Assembly (NCBI GenBank): GCA_039583875.1
Contig: CM077162.1
Coordinates: 59,502,822 to 59,566,821, forward strand
DNA: 64,000 nt
DNA from: Platanthera guangdongensis
Taxonomy: Eukaryota > Streptophyta > Magnoliopsida > Asparagales > Orchidaceae
Direction: 5' to 3'
Shown here: piece after piece, positions 19,972 to 29,780 of the stretch
Position numbering within the stretch: the stretch's first letter is position 1
Layout of the letters: each line of letters starts with the position of its first letter
Notes under the pieces: generated by a model
Seen by the model: only the letters and a program-made list of their open reading frames with translations
What the model was told of the DNA's origin: nothing
Database searches by the model: none
Position numbers and translations under genes: made by a program

Positions 19972-21375
19972 ATGGCAAGTGTTTCACACTCCACGTTGTC
20001 TCTGAGAGCTATCCTTAAGAAGGATAAGCTCGGTGGGACTAATTACATGGACTGGTACAGGAACCTGAGAATTGTTCTCAGGCAAGAGCGAAAGCTCTAT
20101 GTCTTGAAAGAAGAAGCCCCCGAGGTGCCGACCGGGAACTCTTCCCGTGCTGAGAAGGATGCTTATAAGAAGTATACTTATGATGCTTTAGATGTCGAAT
20201 GCCTTATGCTTGCCACTATGAACTCTGAGATACAGAAGCAACATGAGAACATGTTGTGTAAGGAGATTAACGAGCATCTCAAGAAAATGTTTCAAGGGCA
20301 GGCTCGTCAAGAGAGGTTCGACGTCACAAAAGCGTTGTTTCAGTGCAAGATGGGAGTTCGAGGCTCAGTAGGGACTCACGTACTCAAGATGATTGGGTAT
20401 ATAGAGAACCTTGAAAGGCTGGGTTTTCCTCTTGGTCAAGAGTTGGCCACAGATCTGATCCTGCAATCGTTGCCGGACAGTTATGAGCAGTTCGTCTTGA
20501 ACTACAACATGAATGAAATAGACAAGACACTGCCTGAACTCCTTGGCATGTTGAGAACTGCCGAAATCAATATGAAGAAGGCCAAGCCTGCCAGCCCCAT
20601 ACTGATGGTGCATAAGGGCAAGGGCAAGGCCAAGGGCTCTAAGAAGACGAATGTGGGACCTAAGTCATTTCTTGAGCCCAAGTCTTCTGCACTGATGAAA
20701 AAGAAAAGCACGGTGAAGGAAGGGAAATGCCACCACTGTGGCAAGGCTGGTCATTGGAGGAGGAACTGTCCTTCGTACATTGAAGGTCTGCAGAAAATGA
20801 AGGGAGGTATGACTTCCGCTTCAAATGTTCATGTTATAGAGATAAACCTTTCTGCTCCTTCATCTTGGGTATTGGATACCGGATGTGGTTCTCACATTTG
20901 TACAAATGTGCAGGAACTGAGAAGGAGAAGATTGCTGAGTAAAGGGGAGGTAGACCTCCGCGTCAGCAATGGAGCAAGAGTTGCTGCTGTAGCCGTAGGG
21001 GTTTACCGTCTTTCTTTGCCCAGTGGGCTTGTAATAGAACTAGATAATTGTTATTTTGTTCCGGCCATAACTAGAAATATTATATCTATTTCATGTTTGG
21101 ACATGATTGGATTTTCTTTTATAATTAAGAACAACTATTATTCTATATTTAAGAATGATGTTTGTTATGCTGTAGCCCAATTGTTTAATGGTCTTTATGT
21201 TTTGAACTTGGACCATCTGATCTGTAATGTAGAAAATAATAAAAGACTAAGAACAAATGACTCGAACCCTAAATTTCTCTGGCATTGTCGTTTGGGCCAT
21301 ATCAACGAGAAGCGCATATCCAAGCTCCATAGAGATGGACTTTTGGACTCATTTGATTATGAATCATTTGAGTGA
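19972..21375 (+). CDS. Element C gag, protease and pre-integrase domain
   Basis: 467 open codons from ATG 19972. The N-terminus LGGTNYMDWYRNLRIVLRQE is the copia-type Gag start. A zinc knuckle CHHCGKAGHWRRNC lies near residue 253. The protease motif WVLDTGCGSHIC is near residue 300; ITRNIISISCLDMIGFSF and the pre-integrase WHCRLGHINEKRISKLH follow. The frame ends at a TGA (21373-21375), but the same frame continues with CESCLLVKMTKAHFTGYTE into integrase, so this is one nonsense codon rather than a true terminus. Confidence 0.9.
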   Translation: MASVSHSTLSLRAILKKDKLGGTNYMDWYRNLRIVLRQERKLYVLKEEAPEVPTGNSSRAEKDAYKKYTYDALDVECLMLATMNSEIQKQHENMLCKEINEHLKKMFQGQARQERFDVTKALFQCKMGVRGSVGTHVLKMIGYIENLERLGFPLGQELATDLILQSLPDSYEQFVLNYNMNEIDKTLPELLGMLRTAEINMKKAKPASPILMVHKGKGKAKGSKKTNVGPKSFLEPKSSALMKKKSTVKEGKCHHCGKAGHWRRNCPSYIEGLQKMKGGMTSASNVHVIEINLSAPSSWVLDTGCGSHICTNVQELRRRRLLSKGEVDLRVSNGARVAAVAVGVYRLSLPSGLVIELDNCYFVPAITRNIISISCLDMIGFSFIIKNNYYSIFKNDVCYAVAQLFNGLYVLNLDHLICNVENNKRLRTNDSNPKFLWHCRLGHINEKRISKLHRDGLLDSFDYESFE

Positions 21376-21387
21376 TGCGAATCTTGT

Positions 21388-22615
21388 TTGTTAGTCAAGA
21401 TGACTAAAGCTCATTTCACTGGTTATACTGAGAGGGCTGAGGATCTCTTGGGTGTTGTACATAGTGATGTATGCGGACCCATGAGTTCCATGGCTAGAGG
21501 TGGGTATTTCTACTTTGTTACATTTACTGATGATTTCAGTAGATACGGATATGTGTATCTTATGAAGTGCAAATCCGAGACCTTTGAAAAGTTCAAAGAG
21601 TTCAAGAATGAAGTAGAAAACCAATTGGGTAAAAGGGTTAAAGCACTCCGATCTGATCGAGGTGGCGAATACCTGAGTCATGAGTTCCGTGATCATCTGA
21701 AAGAGTGTGGTATTGTATCACAGCTCACTCCACCTAGAACACCACAACATAATGGTGTGTCTGAGAGGAGAAATCGTACTCTGTTAGACATGGTAGGTTC
21801 GATGATGAGTCATGCAGACTTCCATGTTTCCTTTTGGGGTTTTGCTTTAGAGACTGCTGCAATGACATTGAATCGCGCTCAACCGAAAACGGTTCTGAAG
21901 ACACCATATGAGATATGGACTGGGAAGCGTCCTAGTATGTTGTTCATTAAAATTTGGGGCTGTGACGCATACGTAAGACGTCAAATGCCTGACAAGCTGG
22001 AATCCAAATCGGATAAATGTTATCTGGTGGGATATCCTAAGGAAATGAAAGGGTATTACTTTTACCTACCGTCTGAGGGCAAAGTGTTTGTCTCAAGGAC
22101 TGGTGTCTTCTTGGAGAAAGAGTTCTTATCAAGAAAGACTGAAAAGGTAGAGCTTGAAGAAGTTCAAGAACCAAATGTAGTGAATGAATTGGAATTGGAT
22201 TCTGAGACAGGACTACAAGATGTTGTAGCTAGAGAACCTGCTCAAGGAACACATGTCCTACGTAGATCTGGTAGACCGAGGTTTGAGCCTGAGAGATATG
22301 GATTTATCGTGTCTCAAATAGGTAATGTGTCGCTTATGGATCATGATGATGAACCAGCAACCTACCAAGAGGCTATGAATGGACCGGACTCCAACAAATG
22401 GTTTGAGGCTATGAAATCCGAAATGGACTCCATGTATGCAAACCAAGTTTGGAACTTGGTGGAACCACCTGAAGGGGTACGACCCATAGGGTGCAAGTGG
22501 GTCTTCAAGAAGAAGACCGACATGGATGGGAATGTACAGACATTCAAAGGGAGACTGGTGGCTAAGGGTTTCAAGCAAATTCATGGTATTGACTATGATG
22601 AGACCTTTTCCCCTG
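21388..22615 (+). CDS. Element C integrase and start of RT
   Basis: Same frame as gag. The integrase core shows VVHSDVCGPM (first Asp), ALRSDRGGEYLSHEF (second Asp) and HNGVSERRNRTLLDM (catalytic Glu). ETAAMTLNRAQPKTVLKTPY and the IWGCDAYVR box follow, then a linker and the start of RT (WFEAMKSEMDSMYANQVWNL, WVFKKKTDMDGNV). An extra T in the gtttgcc at 22616-22618 shifts the frame; the continuation is in the next frame. Confidence 0.9.
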
Positions 22616-23932
22616 TTTGCCATGGTGAAGTCCATAAGGATATTGCTTGCTGTTGCTGCATATTATGACTACGAGATCTGGCAAATGGATGTCAAAACGG
22701 CTTTCCTTAATGGAAACCTCCTTGAGGAAGTGTATATGACACAACCCGAGGGTTTTGTATCCCCAGATGAAGCCACTAAAATATGCAAGCTGAATAAGTC
22801 CATCTATGGACTGAAACAAGCCTCTCGAAGTTGGAATCTTCGTTTTGATGAGAAAATCAAAGAGTTTGGTTTCATTAAGAATGAAGATGAGCCTTGTGTT
22901 TACAAGCGAATCAGTGGGAGCATTGTTGTCCTCTTAATATTGTATGTAGATGACATACTGTTGATTGGGAATGACATTCCTACCCTGAAAGTTGTTAAGA
23001 ACAACCTAGGGAACTGCTTTTCAATGAAGGATTTGGGTGAATCGACTTATATACTCGGTATTAAGATCTATAGAGATAGATTGAAGAAGTTGCTGGGTTT
23101 GACCCAGAGTACGTACATCGAAAAGGTGTTGAAGCGGTTCAACATGCTTGAGTCCAAGAAAGGATTTTTGCCCATGTCTCATGGTGTGAATCTCTCTAAG
23201 GACCAGTGTCCAAAGTCTTGTGAAGATAAGGACCGCATGAAGTTGATTCCATATGATTCGGCAATTGGATCAATCATGTACGCGATGTTATGTACTCGAC
23301 CCGACGTCTCCTTTGCTTTGAGCATGACTAGCAGGTATCAGTCAGACCACGGTGAGTGTCACTGGATTGCAGTCAAGAATGTCCTGAAGTACTTGAGAAG
23401 GACTATGGATGTGTTCTTGGTGTATGGTGGAGAGGAAGAGCTCGTTGTAAGTGGTTACACGGATGCTAGCTTCCAAACTGATAGAGACGACTCCAAGTCT
23501 CAGTCAGGTTTTTTGTTTTGCCTGAATGGAGGAGCTGTGAGCTGGAAGAGTTCCAAGCAAGAGATAGTTGCTGATTCTACAATAGAGGCCGATTATATCG
23601 TTGCAGCTAATGCGGCGAAGGAGGCTGTATGGATTAGGAAATTAATCGGCGAGCTTGATGTAGTTCCTAGCATTGTTGGTCCCGTAGTTCTCTACTGTGA
23701 TAACAATGGTGCAATTGCACAATCTAAGGAACCTAGATCCCATCAGCGCACCAAGCACATACTTCGGCGGTTTCATCTTATTCGTGAGATTGTCGAACGA
23801 GGAGATGTGAACATTTGCAGAGTGCCGACTGAGGAGAATATTGCGGATCCACTGACAAAGCCTCTCGCGCAGAGAAAGCATGATGGTCATACTAGATCGA
23901 TGGGTATACGATACCTAAATGATCAACTCTAG
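22616..23932 (+). CDS. Element C reverse transcriptase and RNase H
   Basis: After the +1 shift the frame reads MVKSIRILLAVAAYYDYEIW, QMDVKTAFLNGNLLEEVYM (first catalytic Asp), SIYGLKQASRSWNLRFDEK, the YVDD box in LYVDDILLIGND, and DLGESTYILGIKI. RNase H follows with GYTDASFQTDRDDSKSQSGF, KHILRRFHLIREIVERGDV and the ENIADPLTKPL end. The active sites are intact. Because the only breaks in this element are one TGA and one base, relatives elsewhere in the genome may be active. Confidence 0.9.
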   Translation, partial: FAMVKSIRILLAVAAYYDYEIWQMDVKTAFLNGNLLEEVYMTQPEGFVSPDEATKICKLNKSIYGLKQASRSWNLRFDEKIKEFGFIKNEDEPCVYKRISGSIVVLLILYVDDILLIGNDIPTLKVVKNNLGNCFSMKDLGESTYILGIKIYRDRLKKLLGLTQSTYIEKVLKRFNMLESKKGFLPMSHGVNLSKDQCPKSCEDKDRMKLIPYDSAIGSIMYAMLCTRPDVSFALSMTSRYQSDHGECHWIAVKNVLKYLRRTMDVFLVYGGEEELVVSGYTDASFQTDRDDSKSQSGFLFCLNGGAVSWKSSKQEIVADSTIEADYIVAANAAKEAVWIRKLIGELDVVPSIVGPVVLYCDNNGAIAQSKEPRSHQRTKHILRRFHLIREIVERGDVNICRVPTEENIADPLTKPLAQRKHDGHTRSMGIRYLNDQL

Positions 23933-24894
23933 TGAGAATCTTGTTGATTGCATGTAAACATGTATTTTGTTGGCCATTTGTTCATATGATGAACAGTGTA
24001 CCTAGTTTTTCTCTTACAATTAATGGCAAGTTCTTTTATTATGAGTTTTTCTTTCTATATGATAGTTAAATGTTAACATAATAGATACCCTTAGAATGTT
24101 CGCTTCCATGGGACATCAAGTACGTGACTTGAATGTGAGAGCCTATGATTTATTTGAAGCTTCATTCTTAAAAGGTCCCTGGTCGAGTATCATCATAGAA
24201 GCTAAGGGTGATGATGGTACATGAAAGTCTAGCACGTGAGTTGACTGATGACCGGTTCTCACAGGTCATGATATTGTGATATCAAGTCATCACGTGGGTA
24301 CTTGTTAGTGAACAAGTTGTACTAGACAGACCCAACCTGAGACTACTCTGTGGATTGTCATCCAATCGTGTCACGAGTAGGTCTCAATTGACAATGGTGT
24401 TGTGGTCCTTTGACCTGAAGTCACAGCATTCATCAAGTGAGGAAGAGCGTGCTTTGATGCCATCTAAAGTCTTCCTTGAGAAAGGTTGATGATAAGGGTG
24501 GTTGTTGGGGATGTTACGAATCATTTGGGTGTTTGTATGTGAGCAGATATGGGATTTGTCCTCCTGTATGACAGGAGTTGCATCCATGGGCCCCTTGATG
24601 GAACTGGACTGAGAAATGCATGGCCATGCTTGGTTGAGTCAATATGTGATATTGGACTCACCATTCTCTGGAAGTCCATCCTGGATCAAGAAACTTGGAT
24701 TGAGCTATTACGAGGGTGACACGGTCCATGCCTCTAGTTCTTTCCGGATGTAAGGGACAAAGGGACAAAGACAACGCTGATACATTGGTCATAAAGGCTT
24801 ATGAGTTATAAACTCTTATTGCTTGGGGAGCAATGATGCATTGCTAGATGTCGCTCATTGTTTGTGAGGTTTTTGGTTTGATACTTTCAAGATC
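23933..24894 (+). other. Element C 3' untranslated stretch
   Basis: About 960 bp between the end of pol and the purine tract, without a supportable ORF. Confidence 0.5.
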
Positions 24895-24905
24895 AAGTGG
24901 GAGAC
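24895..24905 (+). promoter_or_regulatory. Element C polypurine tract
   Basis: AAGTGGGAGAC directly before TGTTGG of the 3' LTR; the AAGTGGGAGA form is common in plant copia elements. Confidence 0.85.
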
Positions 24906-26038
24906 TGTTGGAGTTACCATGGTGATCTAGAAGTGGTCAAACATGTAATCTCACTGCCAACGCGATATGAGCCTGCAGGGTCGCACATAAGAGATGTGGA
25001 GAAGTTGGATGATTGACTGTGTTGGTAAAGGTTACCAATCACCGACCTGAATGGGGTTATGGGCAAAGTGTTGCCTTAAAGGATCGTCGGGTTGGGCAAA
25101 TGTTGCCTTGAAGGATTGGTAAGAATAGTCGACCGAGGGTCGACGAGAATCGTCGAGGATTGGTACTCTGATTCTCGCCGATCGACGTGAATCATTGACC
25201 CACGTTCGATGTGAATCGACGAGTATCGTCAACCCACGGTCGACGGTCGACGAGTATCGTCAACCCACATTCGACATGAATCGTCGAGTATTGTACTCTG
25301 ATTCTCGCCGATCCTAGGTGATACTCGCCGACTGATTCTCGCTGATCCTAACTGATTCTCGCCGATCGTAGGTGATTCTCGCCGATCCTAGGTGATTCTC
25401 GCCGATTGATTCTCACCGAATCTGCTAGGTGATTCTCGCCGATTCTGAAACCCTAATTTCTGGGTGGTCTGCGGATAGCGATATTGCTAAGTCTGTTTAT
25501 GCCTTTGGTATAAATAGACACTTAGGGTTTTTCGGGAATTAGTTCTGATCAAATCGATAGCTGATCGAATCGATCGACGGAAGCCGTTCCGCGTTCGTTC
25601 GTTCCGCCGATCCCGAATCCCGTGCGACGGAAGGGTTCCGCCGCCGTGTTCGCTCCGTCGACCTCCTCCTCTCCGGCGATTGTCGCTGGTGTTGCTATTC
25701 CTGGCGCAGACCTAGCAGTCCGTGGAAGAGCAAGGTGCGGTCACTCTCCTTCCCGATCATCCGTGCGACGGAACGGTCGTCGTTCTCCCGCTCGTGTGGA
25801 TTTCTACAGAGACGTGGATATCATTCCACGTAGAACTCGCCACCGGCAACAACATGAAGCTTGGAGCATCTCCGTTGAGTTGTGACTCAACGCCACCGAG
25901 GTAATTTTTGCCTAGTTGTTTGTTAACTTCTTGATTCAACTACCATGGCCCGATCCCATCTCTTTTGGGTTTTCTTGATGTTTTTATTCTTCCATTGCGT
26001 GCACAAGTGTTGTGCCATCCTCATAGAGAAACCCAACA
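24906..26038 (+). repeat. Element C 3' LTR
   Basis: 1,133 bp, TGTTGG...CCAACA. The 7-bp length excess over the 5' LTR comes mainly from a duplicated gtcgacg within the TCGA array (about 25240). Confidence 0.95.
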
Positions 26039-26043
26039 GCCTT

Positions 26044-27093
26044 TCCTTTTTCCACATACGACGCTCCCGCCTTCTTTTCACTCTTTGGTGGCACCCGACA
26101 ATCACGGGCTATATGCCCCACCCATCCACAATTAAAGCATGTACGAGTATCCGGCCTTGAGGTGGCCCCCGACGTTGCTCCCGAGGCAACCGAAGAAGGA
26201 GCTTGTCCAGCCATCTTGGACTTCTTACCCCATCTCTTCTTATAAAATGACTTCGCCAGTTGGGGCACCTTAAACTACGGCTGTGTCACAGCCAAGGCCC
26301 ACTTCCCTTGTACCCTCTTCATTTATTTTTCTAGCGCGCACGCAGTGTCGACCAATGCCTTGAAGCCATGGTTCACCAAACTAGAAAGCAGGAACCTCAA
26401 CTCCTCCCGCAGACCTTCGTTGAACCTATTTGTCTTCCTTTGCTCATCAGCAAAGATCAAACCCGCATACCGCCCCAAGCGTGTAAACTCATGCAGGTAA
26501 GCTTCAACACTGCCTTCACCCTGCATTAGCCTTTGGAATTCATTCTCCATGGCAATACACTGTGCCGTCGGGAGGTGCTTTGCCAAGAAGAGTCTAGATA
26601 ATTCCTCCATCAACACTTGTGTTAATGGTCTCCCTGCGAAGTGATGTAGCTCCATCTCATCCCACCATAAACGCGCCTCTCCTTCCAACAAGAAGGTGGC
26701 TAAGGTGACCTTCTGATGTTCCACCGATCCAGTTGCTATCATTATCCGCTTTATGCGTGACAACCAATCTTCAGCCTGCGCAGGAGATCCCACTCCCAAG
26801 AACGTAGGCGGATGAAAGCTCATAAATTTATTCAACTGCTTCTCAGCTGCTCGAGGTTCTACAGCTGCAACAGGTTCTGGCCTCGCCGCCACCTGTTTTG
26901 TCCTCACTACTGGTTGTGCCTGCCCAATCGGCTGGGCTTGTATCATGGCTAACAAAACCTCGGTAACTAATCGCACAGTTTTCGCGGATGGTGGAGGTTT
27001 AGGCACCTCGGCTGGTGCCGTACTTTCATCAGAACGCTGGGGCTCCGACTGCACAGCTCCACTCCGTATCAAATATAGGTGAACAAGACACAC
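26044..27093 (-). pseudogene. Element A gag, main part
   Basis: Minus-strand gypsy Gag: NKFMSFHPPTFLGVGSPAQ then AEDWLSRIKRIM, EGEARLWWDEMELHHFAG, SVEAYLHEFTRLGRYAG and NRFNEGLREELRFL form the retrotransposon gag domain. An intact zinc knuckle CFNCGWVGHIARDC follows near 26110-26150, then EKKAGASYVEKGKA up to the insertion of element C. Two in-frame stops (TAA at about 26323, TAG at about 26275) separate the domain from the knuckle. The true start is unclear; the first Met of the open frame is at 27093, and homology with B's gag begins a few codons later (RSGA). Confidence 0.85.
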
Positions 27094-27292
27094 ACATTAG
27101 CAACTGTGCACAAGCAATAACAACAAGGTAGGAACATGCAGGTTCCTCAAACACATGTATTTGCATTCCTATAGTGGACATTCAGGAGTTCAATCGTGTT
27201 AACTTGGTTCGCACAGACACGTGCACACCACCCCACCAAAGAAGTCGACCATGACTTCGAAAGGGAATGACCAAGAGAGATGATACCGAAAA
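27094..27292 (-). other. Element A leader with degenerate primer-binding site
   Basis: Short leader between gag and 5' LTR. Next to the LTR end, minus-strand CGGTATCATCTCTCTTGG (about 27271-27289) is a decayed version of TGGTATCAGAGCCAGG. Confidence 0.55.
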
Positions 27293-28289
27293 TGTAACAT
27301 CCCCATCCATTTACATAGTATATACTAGAAGGTCTGACCGAGGCCCCACAGCATATTCCACAAAACTGGCGGTGAAGTTACGGTATGATATCAGAGTAGC
27401 GCAGCGCACCCTAACACATTGCATTATAGAGGAAGCCTAAACACTAAACTTGAACTCCACACCTGAATATACAGCATATAAAAGCTCTTCATTTAGATAT
27501 AACATAGGAATGTTTTACAAATACAAACAGTTGGCCTTATGGCCTTACAGGGATTTACACAATAGTGTCATCAAACATTAGCGCGCAGGCCGACCACGTA
27601 TAAATAAAACACAGCATTTAAAAGGTTAGCTTTCGAGGGCTAGCAGTAGTAGCAACAACAGCAGGGAATTCAGCCTTAATGCATCCCACTTGGCTCTCCA
27701 GCCCCTACACAGGGACCACCCACCCATCGGTGGCAAACAGGGAACGGTCAGCATTCAGCTGACCAAATTATAATGACCCCACCCCTTTTCTCGGGGCGGT
27801 GGTTTTCCTTCCTTGCAGGCATAGCATTTCACAAGCATATATATTTCATCCAATGTGCTCTCATGCGCATACATTCCATCACAACTGTCAGCCACGCGGC
27901 CCGATGATTCGTGCACTCAGGGCACATTCTTGGTGTACCGGCGAACAAGTTGCCCACCACCGTATCAGGGTCACAACCCAACGGTAAAACATTGATCATT
28001 TCACTCCATGGCGTGCAGCGGGAGTTCTATTCATAATGCACCGGGATTAGCCCGTAGCCCCCCATTGTGTCATGGCGCGTAGGACTACGACTCTCGTTGT
28101 GAGCTCTAATACAATGCACCTTCTGGTCTCGCATCGGACGGACATAACGCAGGTCGGATCATGCACCCCCCCTGTTGCTCAAATCGTATTGCCATCACCG
28201 AGCACAACAGACTCGCGGCTATATAAAGGCGCGGGTCAGTTTCACCGAACCTGTTTGGCATTCAAGCCTGGGTGCTTTTCTGGGCGCAC

Positions 28290-28640
28290 CAGTACTTAAT
28301 CTTACACACATTTCATCTCACACATCAGCGGGTCTTTCCTGGGCACACCAGTACTTCCTGCTACTCTCTTCACAGGTATGACCCCACCATATTACAAATG
28401 TTAAGGGTATTTCCATGTCTTACAACGCCAGTACTTCCGGCTACTTCCCTTCATAGTTCCACCCATGAACATCAAGCATTACAAAGGGTATTTCCTGGAC
28501 CTCCAATCCAGTACTTCCTGCTACTTCCTTTCACAGGTACAACCCAATAGCACAGGCATCACAAGCATTACAAGGGTATTTTCCTGGACTACCAATCCAG
28601 TACTTCCTGCTACCGCCTTTCACAGGGTTAACCCATCGAC
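28290..28640. repeat. Degenerate tandem repeat in element A LTR
   Basis: Units of roughly 60-90 bp built on gggtatttcctgga, ccagtacttcctgctact and ttcacaggt. Three comparable units remain in the left LTR (470-690). Confidence 0.7.
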
Positions 28641-29204
28641 TCCTAAACAACGTTTATCATGGAGTCTTCTCTAGTGCATATGCAACATCACCAATCCAGA
28701 CCAACCTGTCCAGATGAGATTCACACAGCATGCCTATTCCGTACTCCATTTCCGGATCTATATGCCAAATGATTGGGGATTCCATGAATCAACCCAAAAG
28801 ACTCCCATGATCAGCCACCCTTGGGTGGGGGAATCATATGCATATACCAAAAATGAAGACTTCACATGGCTAGGAAGAAAGGTCGTTACCCTTGATGACC
28901 GCTTCGGTACCATGAGCTCCTAACTGGCTAGAACGAACCGCAACAGCTTTTTCTCTGCAAAGATGGCCTTGGATCTCTTGTCGGAATCTCGCAGCACCAC
29001 CGGTGACCAGCTCCACTTCCTCCTCCTCCTTCTTCCTCTCTCTTTCCCTCTCTAACTTGTAGAAAGATGAAGGCAATAATAAAATGAGACTTTCCTTCTC
29101 AAGTCTCAACCTTAAGGAAGCAGGGAGGCAGCTCAACCATTGGATCCCAGCTGAAGGAACGGACGGCCACAATTTTGCCACAAAATCTCAATTTTTGCCT
29201 GACA

Positions 29205-29640
29205 CGGCCTGTGATAGGCCCGTGTCCCAGGCCGTGTACCTCAAGCGGTGCTCAACCGACTTATCCAATCCATTGACATGCCCATGTGACATGGCTGTGT
29301 CACGGGCTGTGTCACCTGACACTCCTACAGACACGCCCGTGTCTGTGGCCGTGTTCTTCATGATGCACAACATCGAAATCAACCCGAGAGTCACACGGCC
29401 TGTGACACGCCCGTGTCCCAGGCCCTGTGCCCATATACGACACTAGACACGCCCCAGCCAAACATCGTCGGGCTGAGTTCGCCGATCGCAAGGACACACC
29501 CTGTGATACGCCCGTGTCACAGGCCGTGTACTCTGTACTCCACAATCATCGACCAAAGTTTTGTCGACCACTCGTCGACTGCTCACCCGAGAAGGACACG
29601 CCCTGGGACATGCCCGTGTCCCAGGCCATGTCACCAAAAT
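29205..29640. repeat. CACG/CGTG inverted-repeat array in element A LTR
   Basis: Dense alternation of gacacgcccgtgtcccaggc-type motifs, each an imperfect palindrome. The same class occurs at 1258-1680, 5250-5660 and 15660-16085, so it is shared by A and B. It lies in the first 500 bp of the LTR, upstream of any likely transcription start. Confidence 0.75.
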
Positions 29641-29780
29641 TTTGCCAAATTCTAGGCTTTGGGGTGTTACACATAAAAACAAAGTTCAAAGTTATAATCA
29701 AAAATTACGAGTCCTTCTAAGGTGCAGCTTAAGAAGAATTTGAATAAGATTTGGTGAAAATCAGCTTTCTAGTTGGATCT

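Larger units (their letters stand above)
17865..26038 (+). mobile_element. Element C: nearly intact Ty1/copia retrotransposon
   Basis: 8,174 bp with LTRs 17865-18990 and 24906-26038, both TGTTGG...CCAACA, flanked by perfect 5-bp TSDs GCCTT (17860-17864 and 26039-26043). Internal order is PBS, leader, gag, protease, integrase, RT, RNase H, 3' untranslated stretch, purine tract. INT before RT is the copia order. It sits in gag of element A. The LTRs differ at roughly 25 positions plus a 7-bp insertion (about 2%), so it is the youngest layer in the left half. Only two coding lesions were found: one TGA and one extra T. Confidence 0.95.
461..29671 (-). mobile_element. Element A: Ty3/gypsy chromovirus, Tekay/Del-like, minus strand, interrupted by B and C
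   Basis: Order on the minus strand is 5' LTR (29671-27293), degenerate PBS, gag (27093-26044, then 17864-17760), protease, RT, RNase H, integrase, chromodomain (5207-1708), polypurine tract (1726-1713), and truncated 3' LTR (1712-461). The pol order PR-RT-RH-INT with a C-terminal chromodomain defines a gypsy chromovirus; the LPGLPP-type region before RT and the chromodomain ending PELF suggest Tekay/Del. Element B split it between gag and protease (junctions 5207/17689) and element C split the end of gag (17864/26044). The left LTR lacks its last ~1.1 kb. LTRs differ at about 10% of aligned sites by eye, so this is an old copy. The host-site TSD cannot be tested because the left end is missing. 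Confidence 0.85.
27293..29671 (-). repeat. Element A 5' LTR, full length
   Basis: 2,379 bp. On the minus strand it starts TGTAACACCCCAAAGCC at 29671 and ends GGGGATGTTACA at 27293. It contains ACACGCCCGTGT inverted repeats (29205-29640), a purine-rich stretch (29010-29060) and four to five degenerate units around cagtacttcctgctacttcc (28290-28620). It gives the full LTR against which the truncated left copy can be judged. Confidence 0.8.
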
